Made by a program: the position numbers and the translations under genes. 64,000 nucleotides of DNA, from NCBI GenBank assembly GCA_004335835.1, contig RWJK01001702.1:1-64000 (forward strand). The letters are read 5' to 3'. Below, piece after piece: positions 23,770 to 36,354 of this stretch (the stretch's first letter is position 1; every line of letters starts with the position of its first letter). This stretch comes from Scenedesmus sp. ARA3 (lineage: Eukaryota > Chlorophyta > Chlorophyceae > Sphaeropleales > Scenedesmaceae). The notes under the pieces are model-generated. The model was given only the letters and a program-made list of their open reading frames with translations, was not told the origin of the DNA and did not search any database.

Positions 23770-24933
23770 ACCCTTATATACTGTCCCAGTCAGTAGACGC
23801 TCCATTACATGCCACCCTCTCACGTAATTTTTATCACGTGCACGACGCTTACGTTGCCAGGCGACAGGTTCATGGGCAAACGCCGTCTCCTTTTGCCATC
23901 ACACCACAGCAATATTCTACTCTAGAGTCCCAGGCCGACGAAGCATGCAGCAGGGATGAACTGGCCCTTACACACCGAATGTGTGCTGCAGCTGCTTGTT
24001 CTGTGGGTGAGCAGACATACAAGCTTCACTGATGTTCGTGCAGAGAGCCTTCTGAGTGCCTGCTCAACATGCAAACGCTGTGACAGCCACACATCACACA
24101 AGTCTGCCTCGGCTGCATTGGCACCTTCACCCCGGACTGCAACGCCCCCCCTACTCTCAAGCCCAGCTGCGGCACAGCAGCTCTTGCAAGGCCACTGCTG
24201 ACAGACAGCTCCTCAACTGGTCAGAGACTTGCACAGCACTGCAGTGGTCGCATTATATCTTGACCCATCCCCGTCTGCGCCAAGCCTTGCAGCGCTGCCG
24301 GCACTGCCGCTGCAATGGGAGCAACTTCTCCAGCACACCTCCGCCACATATATGAAGCTGCTGCACCTGGCACAGTACTCTGCACTAGTGCACATGGTGC
24401 TGGCACCCCAGCGGCCATGACCACGGCAGCCCGCCTGCACGCTCAAGCAGCAGCATGCTGCAGCTGCTCCAGGATCATGCTTGTTGCTAGCTGTGCCTCC
24501 TCCAGCTGCTGCATGAGCAGCCGCCGGCTGGGCAGCGCGGCTGCTGCAGCGGCGGCGCCTGCACATGGGCTGCATGGGCCCAGGGTGCCACGGGTAGGCG
24601 AGCCGCTGCGCAGTGTGCAAGCAGAAGTGTCATGTGCCGCAGCAAATATAGTTGTAAATACAATGCATGCATCGCGCCAGCATCATGGTGGCAAGCCAGT
24701 GCTAACACACGCAGACACACCACCGAGCACCCCAAATAACGTCTCAAAGTAATGTTTGTTTCAAACCCAAGGCGTTGGAATACAAAACACTGCACACTTT
24801 GTTCTGGCCATACAGTGCGCCTGACGCAACGTTCAGGCTTTCCATTTTGTATCGCACACACTGCATCACTGTTATCAGCACACAGACGTGACACGCACAC
24901 TCATGCCAGCAGCAACACTGCCCGCCAACTGCA
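23770..24933 (-). other. Probable 3' UTR of the DUF4485 gene
   Basis: The plus strand is C/A-rich here, so the minus strand is T/G-rich, as in the likely 3' UTRs elsewhere in the window. No protein family was recognised in either strand. Confidence 0.35.
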
Positions 24934-27900
24934 TCACAGTCGGACGCTGCTGCTGCCAGCTGCCCCCCAGCGCTGCCCCAGTGCATTCAGCTTGCTGCTG
25001 ATGGCTGCAAGGCTGCCGCCCCCTGAGCTGCCAGCTCCCAAGCTGCTACTGCCCAGTCCAGCACTTGCCGCTGCAAAGCTCGACAAGCGGGGGCTAGCTG
25101 ACAGAGGCCTGGCACCCGCACCACCCAGCAGTGATGCAGCCGGCCCACTCAGCAGGCTGCTGGATGACAGCCTGCCTGCTGCCGTTGCTGCTGCTCCACC
25201 ACCTGACAGCAAGCTGCTGTCGCCTGCGCCAGCACCGCGACCAAAGCTGGCACTCGTCCTGAAGATGCTGCTGCCGCTGCCACCTGCTGCCGCGCTGCTG
25301 CTGATGCGCGCACCGCCTAGCAGGCCACTAACGGCTGACGGGCTGCTGCTGCTGCTCCCAGCCGCGCCGCCGCCACTCAGCAGGAGGCTGGCCCGCTCAG
25401 AGATGTGGGACGCCTGGCGGGACAGGTTGGCAATGCGCTGGTGCACAGCGTCAGCCCCTGCTGGTGGCGTTGAGGCCCGGCTGCCACCCAAGACACCACC
25501 TGCTGCTGCTGCTGGCTGAGACAGCAGGCTTGACCTGCCCAGCAGGCCCATGCCTGCTCCTGCTGCCGCACTGAACGGGCTGCTGCTGCCGCTGCTGGCG
25601 GCTGCCCCGCCAATCAGGTAGTGCGACACCCCGCTGTACTGCTGCGGCGTGCTGCTCTGCACAGGGCTACCTGGGCTGTTGGGTGACGCAGCTGCAAATG
25701 TGCCGGCTAGTGTGGCGTCACTCGGCCTGGATGCCAACCCCAAGCCCTGCAGCGCCTCCTGCTTGAACGACACAGAGCGCCCGGCTCCTGCCAACCAGCC
25801 ACTCGCATTGCGGCTAATGCCAGCAGCGCTGGCTCTGGCCCCAACGACGTTGCCAGCTGCTGCTCCAGCCTCTGCTGACTGCCTGAGCTGCTTCAGCTGC
25901 TGCTTCAGCTCGCGCATGCGAGCAGCGTACCCGCCAACAGCAGCAGCCAGCGACGCACTGATGCCAGCTATTGCAGCAGCTGCAAGCCCATGCTCATGTG
26001 ATACCATGCCGCCAGCGGGGCTGCTGCTGCGGCTGTGGCTGACAGCATCTGCCAGCCGACGCTTGCCGTCCTGCAGCTGCGCTGACAGCTTGCTGCCCAG
26101 CTCCTCAAGCTCCATCAGCAGCTGGTGCGCTGCCCGCAACCTGGCAATGCGTGCACTCTGCCGCTGCTGCTCCTGCTGCTGCAGCTGCTTCGCCTGCCGC
26201 CTGCGGCTCCGGCTCCCCTTGCCACTGTCACGGCTACTGTCGCTGCTGCCTGCAGTTTCGGTGCCACTGCCACCAGAGCTATCACTGCTGCTACTGGCGG
26301 TGCTTCGCCGCTGCCGCTGCGCCTTCCCTCTATCCGCTGCCTGTGCGGCTGCATCTGCTGCAGCTGCCAGCTTCTGCTGCACCTTCTGGCTGTCCTTGCC
26401 TATGTGCTTCAGCTCCTTGAGCACCGGCCGCATCGCGTCAGTCGCTGCAGCAGCAACCTCCGCCGCAGATGCGCCCCTGCCAGCTGCCGCCTCAGTAGCA
26501 GCCTCCTTGCTGGACTGCAGCACTGCTGCCAGCTGCTCTGCCTTCTTCAGCAGCTGCCCCGTTGAGTCTTTCAGCACCTGCAGTGCCTCCTGCTCACCAG
26601 CTTCTGCTGCTGCAGCAGCTGCTGCTGCCCCTCCTTTGCTTCTCTGGCTCGTGCTGCTGATACTGCGCTGCAGACCTGCAGCCATTGCCGCCTGCTGCTG
26701 CTGCTGCTGTTCTGCCTGTTCTTGCTGGGCACGTTGGTCCGCATCAAAGCGTGCTGCTGCTGCTGCCCCTATGTTCTGCTGTTGCTGCTGCAGGTCCTGC
26801 TGGTCACACATGCTCAGCACTTCCTGGATGCTTGACAGCAGCTGCCACATGGGGCCATACACCGACTCTGCATAGCCGGGCTGCCTGCCAGTAGGCGCGC
26901 CAATTGAGCGCAGCACATGCATCATGCGGCAGCAGCACGGCAACACTGTCAGCAGCAGGCACCACCCCTGCCGTGCAGCTGGCCGGAAAAGGACATCATG
27001 CGCACAGCCACCTCTGCCATTCGCGTGCTGGCTGTTGCTTAGGGGTGGGCCTGCTGCTTTGCCAGTTTGCTGCTGCTATCTCTGGACATAGCATACTGAC
27101 GCGTCCAGCCCAAGCTGCTGTTGCCGCCCAGCCCCAAGCCCCCGTCGCTCACACATGTACACGTACACTGAGCGGCACCCGCCACGCTACACCACATCCA
27201 TGATGTTGACTCCCACACAGCACAGCCACCAGCAGTCAACGCCAACCACACACCATACGCTACAAAACCACAGCAGGAACCACACCAAACTGCATCCGAG
27301 CCGCACCTGCTGCCTGCGCCCTGCGCCGTGGGGCTGTCCCAGCCAGCTGCCGCGCTGCCGTAGCGCTCCACCAGCTCGCCCAGCGTGGCGGCAGTCACCG
27401 ACTTGACGCGCCGCCGCGCAGCAACGGCCTGGCCCTGCAGCCGCACCAGCTCAGCCTCCTGCAGGACAGCCAGCAGCCCCAGCAGCACACGCCAGGGGTG
27501 ACCACAACCTCATGCATCAGATGCACGCCTTTGTATCACCTGAGCATGCAAAGGTACACCAGGGCCATCCACATTTAGCCCACTACTGCAGCCATGCCAT
27601 GCTGTGCATGTGCCCTCACCTGCTGCAGCAGCTTGTCCTCTGCAAAGCGCATCCTGCTCTCCAGCAGCGCAGCATCCACCTTGTCACCCTCCAGCTCAGC
27701 AGCCAGTGCAGCAGCAGCATTCAGCAGGCCCGCTGCGCCAGGGCTGCCCGGCCGCTGCACACCCCTGCCGCCTGGAGAGCCACAGCTTGCAGGGCCAGCG
27801 CTGCAGGCAGCTGCAGCGGCACCTGGGCTGCGGGCTTTGCCGCCATAGCGCCTGCAGCCGCCGTCGGCATCAGCCGCCGGCCACTGCTGCTGCAGCTCCC

Positions 27901-29681
27901 CAGGGAACTTGCCCTGGCGAGGTGGGTTGCAGCGGATGGGTGACAGCGCAGACAGCTGCCCAGGAGCAGGGAAGGCATTGCCGCTGCTCGGGACAGACCA
28001 TGCAGCATGCGCATCACCTGGTGCAGACCTGCATGGAGCAGCGTTTGGACGTAGACAATGACAATCTTGGAAACGAGCAGTACGGTGCTATACGTGTGGC
28101 AGCAGACTGCACGCCTGAAACCTGGCATGCAAAACCAAACCTGCTGACAACATAGCATCTGAGCCATCTGTGCTTATAGTCAGAATGCAATACCATGCTG
28201 TCAAAGGCCAGGAATAGCACAGTTTGGCGCAGCACAGCTCAGCCAGCCACGCACATGTTGCGGAATATGCCGCTAGCATCCAGCCCTGCTCCTGCGCTGT
28301 GCGGCCGGCGCGGCAGGCTGCCAGGGCTGCCAGACATACGCTGCTTTGGCGGAGACATGAACCTGCAGCAACAGACATGCTGGAATGGGTCATCTTCTCC
28401 AGCTGGATCAGAGCAAGGCGGGGCTGCTGACTTGTGGCAAGCAGTATGTGCCAGCAGCAGCCACACTGACTCACCTGTATGTAAGGTATGCTGGAAGTGT
28501 TGGCAGCGCCCCTTCAGGAGGCAACGTGCTGAAAGGCACCTCCAGGCAGCCAGCTCGCAGCTGTGCATGTCAAGGCAGCAAGGTGGCAGCGCAGGCATAC
28601 AACAGCAGTGCAACCTCAGCTGTGGGTGCTATGGGTGCTGTGCTGTGCCACAGCAAATGGGGCAAGCAGCCCAGACACCAGTGCGCGGTAGACGCATGTA
28701 TGCAGCATGGTGATCAGATTCTGCATATGCAGCAGTGGTGGCGTGGCGTCTGCACCACTACATCATGTCAGCAGCGCCATTGCGTGCTGACAGATAACAT
28801 CTGCAGTCGCGCTTACCTGCTCCAGCAGCAGGCGGGCATATAGGTTCCTGTTGCGCTTCCATGTGATGTTGCTGGTCTGCAGCGCACATGCCACGACAAC
28901 ACAGTGCACATGTATGTCATGTGAAGACCTCCGGGCGGCAGTGGCTACTGGCAAGTAGGAGATAGTGTTTGACTACATGTGCATCGAACTCAGAGATCCT
29001 TGTCCTGCTGCTGCTTTTTCCTGTTGTGCCATACTCCATCGCCCGGCATCTGTCATTGCTGCTAGTGCTCCTCCAGCTGCGTGCTGACATGACCGGCAGC
29101 TCACCGACTGCTTGAGCTTGGTCAACCATGCCTTGATGCGCACTTGCGGCAGCCGCCCCAGCAGCTGCAGCCGCTTCTCAATAGCCACCACAGTCTGTAC
29201 AGCAACAGTATGCGAATTTAGCATGGTGCAGTGGCGTGAGTGGCATAAGAGCAGCTGAGCCTAAGCAGGGACAGCTGGTGCTCAGCTCCATGTTGGACTG
29301 CAGTTACTGTGTCCAGCTGTCATGACTGATGCTGATGCTGCTGTTATGGCCAGCAATTGCAAGTATGTTGACTGCCGCCTGGTCCTGCAGGCAGTACCCA
29401 TCCACTGCATGCACAGCTGGCATTGCAGCACTGCGTTATGACTTGCTAAGACTCATTTTTTGCGCAGCTGCACCCGTACACGTTTCAACTCAAAGCATAC
29501 ACTTCGCATCCTGCGGCATGCAAGTGTGCTGTGCGCATCCTGGCACATCATGGGGCTTGCGTGTGTTGACTGCTGATGACCAGTGTGGGTACAGCTCTGC
29601 GACCACCACAGTTACCTTGTGGAACTGCTCATCAACCGATAGTGCAGCTTCAATGTCGCGCACAGACCCCGGGCTGTCCAT
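24934..29681 (-). CDS. DUF4485 coiled-coil protein, CEP112-like
   Basis: The N-terminus is a DUF4485 domain, a family of unknown molecular function seen in centrosomal/basal-body proteins such as CEP112. Exons on the minus strand: 29681-29616, 29194-29105, 28876-28817, 28560-28475, 28362-28255, 27983-27620, 27458-27307, 26884-24934. All phases agree (about 958 aa). Diagnostic pieces are ALSVDEQFHK, AWLTKLKQS, ITWKRNRNLYARLLLEQ and LEVPFSTLPPEGALPTLPAY, all near residues 10-105, the usual N-terminal position. The start ATG sits just upstream. The rest is a helical, charged section (ELEGDKVDAALLESRMRFAE, then EAELVRLQGQ) and a long final exon with Q/A coiled-coil-prone sequence, an RS-like patch and an S/G/A-rich tail. 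A flagellar or centriolar role would fit an alga but is inferred. Confidence 0.8.
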
Positions 29682-30195
29682 GTCTGTTAAAAGCTTCTGC
29701 CCAGTACTGCACAGCAAGCACTGCCCAGCACTGCTGCCAAACAAGCCACAGGTGCTTGCCTCGCCTCAAACTTTCAGTATTTTTGGTTTATAGCATTTCG
29801 ACTGTGTGACATTTTCACATCAATAGTCTCTAGCCTGTGCAAGTAAAACGTTGAGGGCAACAACGTGCATTTGAGGAGCGCAGCCATGTTGGCCACAAGG
29901 CCTATCAAAGTTCAGAACCGCTGGAGACTATGCACAGCATTGGTGTGCGTCACCGAGTGCGAAGGCAGGAACCACACCCAGAACCCAGGCAGTACTTAAG
30001 AAAGACTTCTAATGTGAACCTCGGGGGTGAGCCAGAGCTAGCACATTATACTACAGTTTGTATACTGAAAACAATGAATCGTAGGGTGGCATCAAAGAGC
30101 GTGCCCTGGCTCACTGCTTGCTCTGATGTCCTCTCGGGATCCTCTGATTCGTTCGTGCTGAACGTGTAATACGTTTATGTGCAGTGAATAATATA
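29682..30195. promoter_or_regulatory. Divergent intergenic region, DUF4485 and nicalin
   Basis: About 514 bp separate the two start codons. It must contain both promoters. I recognise no named element. Confidence 0.4.
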
Positions 30196-33100
30196 ATGGT
30201 CACCAAAGTCCTCGCACTGCTGGCACTTGTGCTGGCACCTTTGGCTGGCGCACAGACCGCATACAGGCTGCTGCAAGCTGACTATCAGGGTCGCCAGATC
30301 GGATCCAAGCACTACTCAGCTGATGGGGTGCGCTGTGCGTCATTGACTGCATGTCATGCTTGTCCCCAAGCCCTCAGCTAGATCACATGGAGCCTGGTGT
30401 GCTGCCTGCAGTATGTGACGCTGCCCAGGGGCAGTGCCAAGCCCTACAAGGCAGTGATGGTGCTGCCAGTCAACAGCACCAGCCCCGAGGCATTGGCAGG
30501 TGAAGAAACCCAGCCATTAGAACCCAAAGCGCTATCATAGGCGGCATTGAGCATGCATTGCTCAAGACGTTACTGCTGCAGGCCGTCAACTCAATGTGGT
30601 TGAACAGTTGGCCCAAAGCCGCTACCTCTGGTGGATCAGGCAGGTCTACTTTCAATCACATCTTGTGCCTATGATACATAGCAAGCTGTCACTGTCACTT
30701 AACATGGGCGCACGCTTCCCACTTTGTGTTACTCAACCTCTGCAGATTACACGCAGCAGAAGTCCAGCCTGTCGTGTGTGCTGCTCGTGCTGCCCAGCAG
30801 CTGGGACAGCAGCGGCATGCCAGCAGCAGACGCAAGCAAGCTGCTGCGGCTGGAGCAGCAGCTGCTGGCAGCACCTGCTCAAGTGCCTGTCTTCTTTGCG
30901 AAGGAGACAGCTGCACTCGCGGATGCGGTGAGCGCATGCCGCACAGCTGGCAGGTTAGCCAGTTGATGCCAATATGTGAGCGCAAGATATGCATGAGCAG
31001 CAGCCTGCAGGCTTCAGACATAAGTGCTAGCATTGCAAAAGCAGACACTGGTGTATATGTGCGTCCACAGCAGTTGCAAATCATGGAATGCAGCAGTTCA
31101 AGGTGGTGTATCGATCAAGCTGCCACTGCGGTGTCTTCTGCAGGTGGCTGAAACACGCGCAATGTTTGAGCGTGGGGCGCCCCCCACCCTGCAGACAGAC
31201 AGATACCAGCTGGCATTGCAGGGGTGGGTGCGGCTGCTCCGGCAGTAGCCGTTGCGTGCACCGCAGATGGGCATGTGTGCAGGTTGGCCAGTGGACATGT
31301 GGGATGACAGCAGCAGCAGCAATGAAACATGCCACAGTGTTAGAGCTGCAGGATGCCCTAGGCAAACTGACATGGTGCACTTTATGGTCATGCCAGAGCA
31401 GGCACAAGAGTGTAGTTGCATTCGTGCACGTTACTTGTGACAGCTCATGTCAGGTGTGATGCTTGTATGTTGCTATTGTCAACTGATGACGTCCCTGCAT
31501 TGTGTCTCTGTTTGCAGGAAGATGCCCACCCAGCTGGCGTCCAAGCAGGCCACCAACTATGTGGCCACACTGCGCGCAGCAGATGTGAGCAAGCCGGGAG
31601 CTACGACACCAGCCGGTGTATCGTACAGTAACATACATTGTAACATAGTAACATACATTGCTCTGGCTGAGGGCAGAGTCACAGTCGCCGGGGCATTGAC
31701 GTGCAATCATAGTGCTGTTCAAGCAGCTGTGTGTAAGGGATGACCATGCCAAGGCTATGTGTAGAGTGACACAACGAGCTGCGGTTGCTGCGCTCAGAAC
31801 TCTGCATGTGCATTGTGATCAACATTTTCCACAACGTTGAGCAACCCTGCAAATTTCTTTCCTGATCCCTGCTGGCCCATTGCCACGGCTGCTGCCGCTG
31901 CCTGCAGGACCACCTGAAGCTGGGTGTGCCGCCACCCCCTGCGCTGCTGCTCACAGCACATTTCGACTCCTTCAGCCTAGCACCGGGTTCCCCAGCAGGC
32001 GCAGATGCAGCCGCCAGTGGCGCTGCCGCCTGCCTGCTGCTGCTGCGGCTGCTACATCGCCTGTACGCATCACCTGAGACACGCCCCAGCAGGAATGTCA
32101 TGGTGCTGCTGACAACAGGTGGCCCGTACGGCCAGCAAGGGCTGCTGCACTGGGCTGCGGATGCTGACCCAGCGCAGCTGGAAGCAATAGAGGCAGCGAT
32201 TGTGCTGGATAGCATTGGCGGCAGCGTGGCAGTCCAGCAGCAAGGCGCAGCAGACTCATCGCGGAGACAGCAGCCGCAGCTGCACATGCACCATGCAGCC
32301 GACAGCAGCAGCAGCAGCAACGTAGCTTGGGTCGACGCAGTGGCTGCTGCTGCTGGTCGGATGGGCGTGCAGCTGACAGCAGTGCAGCAAGAACTTGCTG
32401 CTGGAACAGATGCTGCTGCTGCTGCTGCAGCCAGCGCAAGCCTTGGGCATGAGCACCTGGCCCGCAAGGGAGTGCCTGCAGTGAGCTTGTCGTATATGAC
32501 AGCTGCACCAGTCGGGCAGCAGCCACGTGTGAGCAGCCTTGCTGACACAGCTGCTGCTGTCAACCTGGACAGAGTGCTGGATGCTGCACAGGTGCGGCTT
32601 GCGCATGCTGCCAGAGATGTGCTAGGCCTGGCCAGTACTGTGCTGTGTTAATGAGAAGAACAACAGTTGGCTGCACTTCAGTCTTGCGCTGCCGCTCATG
32701 CCGTTGCAGTTGAAAGTGATCCAAACCCAGCCAATGCTGATGCTGTCGATAACTGTGCTGCTGCAGGTTGCTGCGGATGCCATCAGCCGCTGGCTGTATC
32801 CCCAGCTGGAGCCGCAGCTGCGCCTACTGGACCTGTCAAGTGAGCCGCAGCAGCATAGAGACTTCCTGGCTGGCTGGATCGAGCTGCTCAGCACGGCACC
32901 CAGCATGATGCCCTTTGATAAGGTGAGCAGCAGGCGAAAGCAGAGTCACGCCGCACTACCAGTGTTGGGTGTTGCCGGTTTGTTTCTTGAATCGGCGCTG
33001 CAGTGCTACATGGGCGCACCTTGTTGCTGCACAGATGGATTGTGTGTTCACTTGAAACAGTACAATATATGAGCGCTGGACAGGCAGCAGTGGTCTACTG

Positions 33101-33946
33101 CCATCTGTAACTGAGGCAATGTCTAGAGCATGTTATGCATAGCACAGTCATCTCGCGCTGCTGTGCATAGGCATGTGCTCCACCCATCAGCCCAGGTTTC
33201 TCACCCCGCTGCCGCTGCCGTGTTGTCCTGCAGGCGGACCCAGGCACGTCTCTTCTGCATGAGAACATCTTCCAGTTCATGCGCACACACAGCCACTCAG
33301 CCAAGCGCCACATGTGGACGCCAGCAGGCACTCCTGCAAGCATCACTGCTTTTGGGGCCACCACAGCAACCATGCGGGTGAGGCAGCTGGAGGCTGAACT
33401 TATCATGCATCGCCAGCCAGCACCACACCCTCAACAAGCTTAGGAGTCACAGACTGAACCGCACCATGCTACAGCTGCCTTCCCCGCACCCTTGCAATGT
33501 TTGATGTGTGTGGCGAGTAGCTCCTGTGCTGCATGATACAAGCCACCACTCCTGGCATGCTGCACATGTAGCTATCTCCCTCTCTCATTGTTTGTGCGCG
33601 GGCGCATCAAGAATGCTCACTAGCTTGCTTCAGCCGCCTGCGGTCACATGCACAGCAGCAACCTGCGCATATTTCCGCGCACAGCTGCAGCACGCACTTT
33701 ACCAACCATCCCGCCTGCCGCACTACTGTGGCTCTGCCTGCTGCTCAGGTGCTGAAGGCTGCAGGCTTCATGCAGGACATGCTGCTGCTGGCGGCAGTGC
33801 TGCTGTACTTGGGAGGCCTGTGGGTGGTGCTGGTGGTGGCAACAAGAGGATGGGCAGAGCTGCGAGCCATGTGGGCGCCCAAGCCAGCAACACGCCGCAG
33901 GAACACCAAGGGCGGCAGCAGCAGCAACAGCAGCAAGCGCAGCTAG
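30196..33946 (+). CDS. NCLN: Nicalin, ER membrane subunit of the multipass translocon (BOS complex)
   Basis: Nicalin is an ER membrane protein with a degenerate M28 aminopeptidase-like lumenal domain. It works with TMEM147 and NOMO in multipass protein insertion. Exons: 30196-30327, 30412-30499, 30582-30643, 30757-30927, 31144-31223, 31518-31617, 31908-32591, 32767-32922, 33234-33377, 33749-33946; consistent phases give about 604 aa. An N-terminal signal peptide (MVTKVLALLALVLAPLAGAQ) is followed by YRLLQADYQGRQIGS. The protease-like core shows LLLTAHFDSFSLAPGSPAGA and SLGHEHLARKGVPAVSLSYM, matching the nicalin AHYDAF and WEHERF regions. One C-terminal transmembrane helix (MLLLAAVLLYLGGLWVVLVV) and a basic tail close the protein. 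A plain active M28 peptidase is less likely, given the length and the tail anchor. Confidence 0.88.
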
Positions 33947-36354
33947 TTTTCTGGCGTAGGCCTGCAGGAGTCCCTGCAAGCAGATTAGTGGGAGTTGGTT
34001 TTGTAGGGGGGCCGCCCGGCTGACAGGGCATGTCGCCCGTGCAGTGCTGCTGCATGCATGTTGCTTGCACTGCAACAGTAGCGAGATTTTCAGGGTGACG
34101 GGCATACATGGTGAAGAATGCTGATTTGCTTGCACCAGGCAAGTGGCACAAAGGCTACCTTGCTGGAGGAAAGAACTAGAAAGGGCCGGTCGCAGGTGGG
34201 TAGGCACTGCATGCCTCAGTGAGTCCATGCTTATGCAATCGAGCCTTTGCTAATGCAGCATCATGCGAAGAAGTTGTGCACAGTGCTGCATTCATGGCTG
34301 ATGTCCCTGATGTTGAACGCCAAAGAGGCTTTGGATTCAGGCCTGCCGCCGCAGCAATTTGCAGGTTGTCCAGAGCAGTTCTGTTCTGCTTAGGCTTGCA
34401 TTGTCCGGACATTGCGATTCAATTTGTTGCATGAATGGCATGCAGAGAGACTCCTTTTGCAGATGGCTCCCCATGTGGTTTCTGCATCTGCTGCATGTTC
34501 TGTGTCTGCCCGGGCGGTGCCACATGTGCACGTGATCACAATAGGTGCATGTGGCACCATTGGCCTGCCACTGATGGCATCCGCACTTGACTGCACGTGA
34601 ATCCTGGCACTACAGCGCAATTGTGCTGCTGACCAGCACTTGGTGTGGAGTGAGAGTTACACTGGAAGTGAGCTGGACCCTGCTCTTTGACAAGCTGCAG
34701 GTTCAATCGAATCCATTTCACAAAGGACTGGAGGCCACCAAAAGGCACCTCTGTAACTCTAAAAGGGTCCAAGACTGAGAACAACGAGGCCAAAGTGACG
34801 TGTTTCAGTCACGCGCGGCGAATTGGTGAGCACACATGGCTATCAAAACACAAAGGATAGTCCTCCAGTACAAGACAAAAAAACGGGCGCATCTGGTTCC
34901 GCACCTCAAACTCAAACCCCCGGCAACAGCACACCCGTGCTTGCAGCAGAGTATGCTTGCCTGCTGGAAGAGTGTAGGACGCCACCATACCATTGCACTA
35001 CCATCTGGCAGCACTGTATGCAACTTGATGTCTGCGCTGCGCAACCAGTGCAGGGCGATGCTCCCAGTACCATGGCGACAACATGCGCTGCACTGGGCCA
35101 TGTACGCTACACTCGCTGGCCGACATATGCTGCAAGGTGCATCCGCCATTTTGATGGCACAAGAGAGCTGCAGACGCAGCTGGAGACCTGGCATACGCCA
35201 GCAGGCAGCCTATGCAGTGTTGTGCGGCTGGTGGTGCACTCCGGTCCCAAAATCATGACGGCAACCATTGATAGAGCAGATGCATCCCATGCACCTTCCG
35301 ACAGCCACAGACGCGCAGTACGGGTTGTCTGCCGCAGTCTGGCTTCCGCTGCAATGTACAACTGTAGAACAGCAACAACCTGCCAACCAAGATTGAACAG
35401 AGCTGCACCTGCTGATGTGAATACTGTCAGGTGATAGTAGTTGATGTTTTCAATCTGCGCAGCACTGCAACAATACACCAGAGGTATGAATCTGCACCGC
35501 AGTCTTGCTCACTGCCAGCACACCACCAGGTGTCAGGGTAACACGACGCTGCTGCCAGCAGGCTGTTGCTGCTGTTGCGACTGCCGGCGCTGGTGGGCCG
35601 AGAACGCTGCTGCTGCACGTGCGGCAAAATCTGCTGCCTCCACAGCCGCTTCTGGCTGCTGTTGATGCAATCTGTCATTGACAACCTTCGTGTCTTCTTT
35701 CTCATTCGCCTGTGGGTGTGGAAGTAAGCAAGAAAGCACAATCCGACACATCTGGCACACAACCCCCAAAACAGAACACCCTCTTGTCAACACAGCAGGT
35801 GCACCGTACATATACCAGTGCCTGGCGCTGTCTTTCACTCCCGGCTGCACTCATTGTTCGTGCAACTCTTGCAATTCAACATTCTGGCACACAGCAGTGC
35901 ATGTGGTGCACTGCTTATATTCACATCGTGCAAGCTGGCTCCAACAGCAGGCAAGCACAGCTGCCGCATCCAGCCCGAGCTGCCGCCCTTACAAAAGTAG
36001 GTTGATCACAGCTGCAGCAGACACATCCCTGCTAGCAGCCACCCCATCAGCATGCGCAGACACTGCTCATGCAACACGCTCATGCCTACTCTAGCATGGC
36101 TTTACTGGTACTGCCCCCAGGACATCTGGACTACTCCTCACCACCCAGAACATGCTTTGCTGCTCAAGCCCCGCGACAGCTGGCACTTGCAATGCAGCCA
36201 CAGCTGTTCAGGCTGCCATCCGACTACCTACTCCTACGCACGGTGTTCACATGCAGCTCCCCGTCAAACTGACATGCCCTGCCGCTGTCCTGCCAAAACC
36301 AGCTAGCTGCATACATCATCATTCCTGATCATTGTCATCAAATCGTTTGCCCGC
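33947..36354. other. Convergent intergenic region with opposed TGTAA signals
   Basis: TGTAA occurs on the plus strand at 34752-34756 and on the minus strand at 34657-34661. They probably end the nicalin and methyltransferase transcripts, giving 3' UTRs of about 0.8 and 1.7 kb that overlap slightly. I see no convincing gene in between. Confidence 0.4.

Noticed and set aside
16923..24933. A transposon or decayed mobile element filling the gene-poor tract
   Set aside because: I saw no reverse-transcriptase, integrase or transposase motifs, long terminal repeats or inverted repeats. Only a three-copy 41-bp repeat stands out.
25649..26875. A 408-codon plus-strand open frame rich in A, S, C and L
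   Set aside because: It is the exact antisense of the last DUF4485 exon, whose frame is supported by spliced conserved domains. The A/C/L content is what CAG-rich sense sequence gives in reverse.
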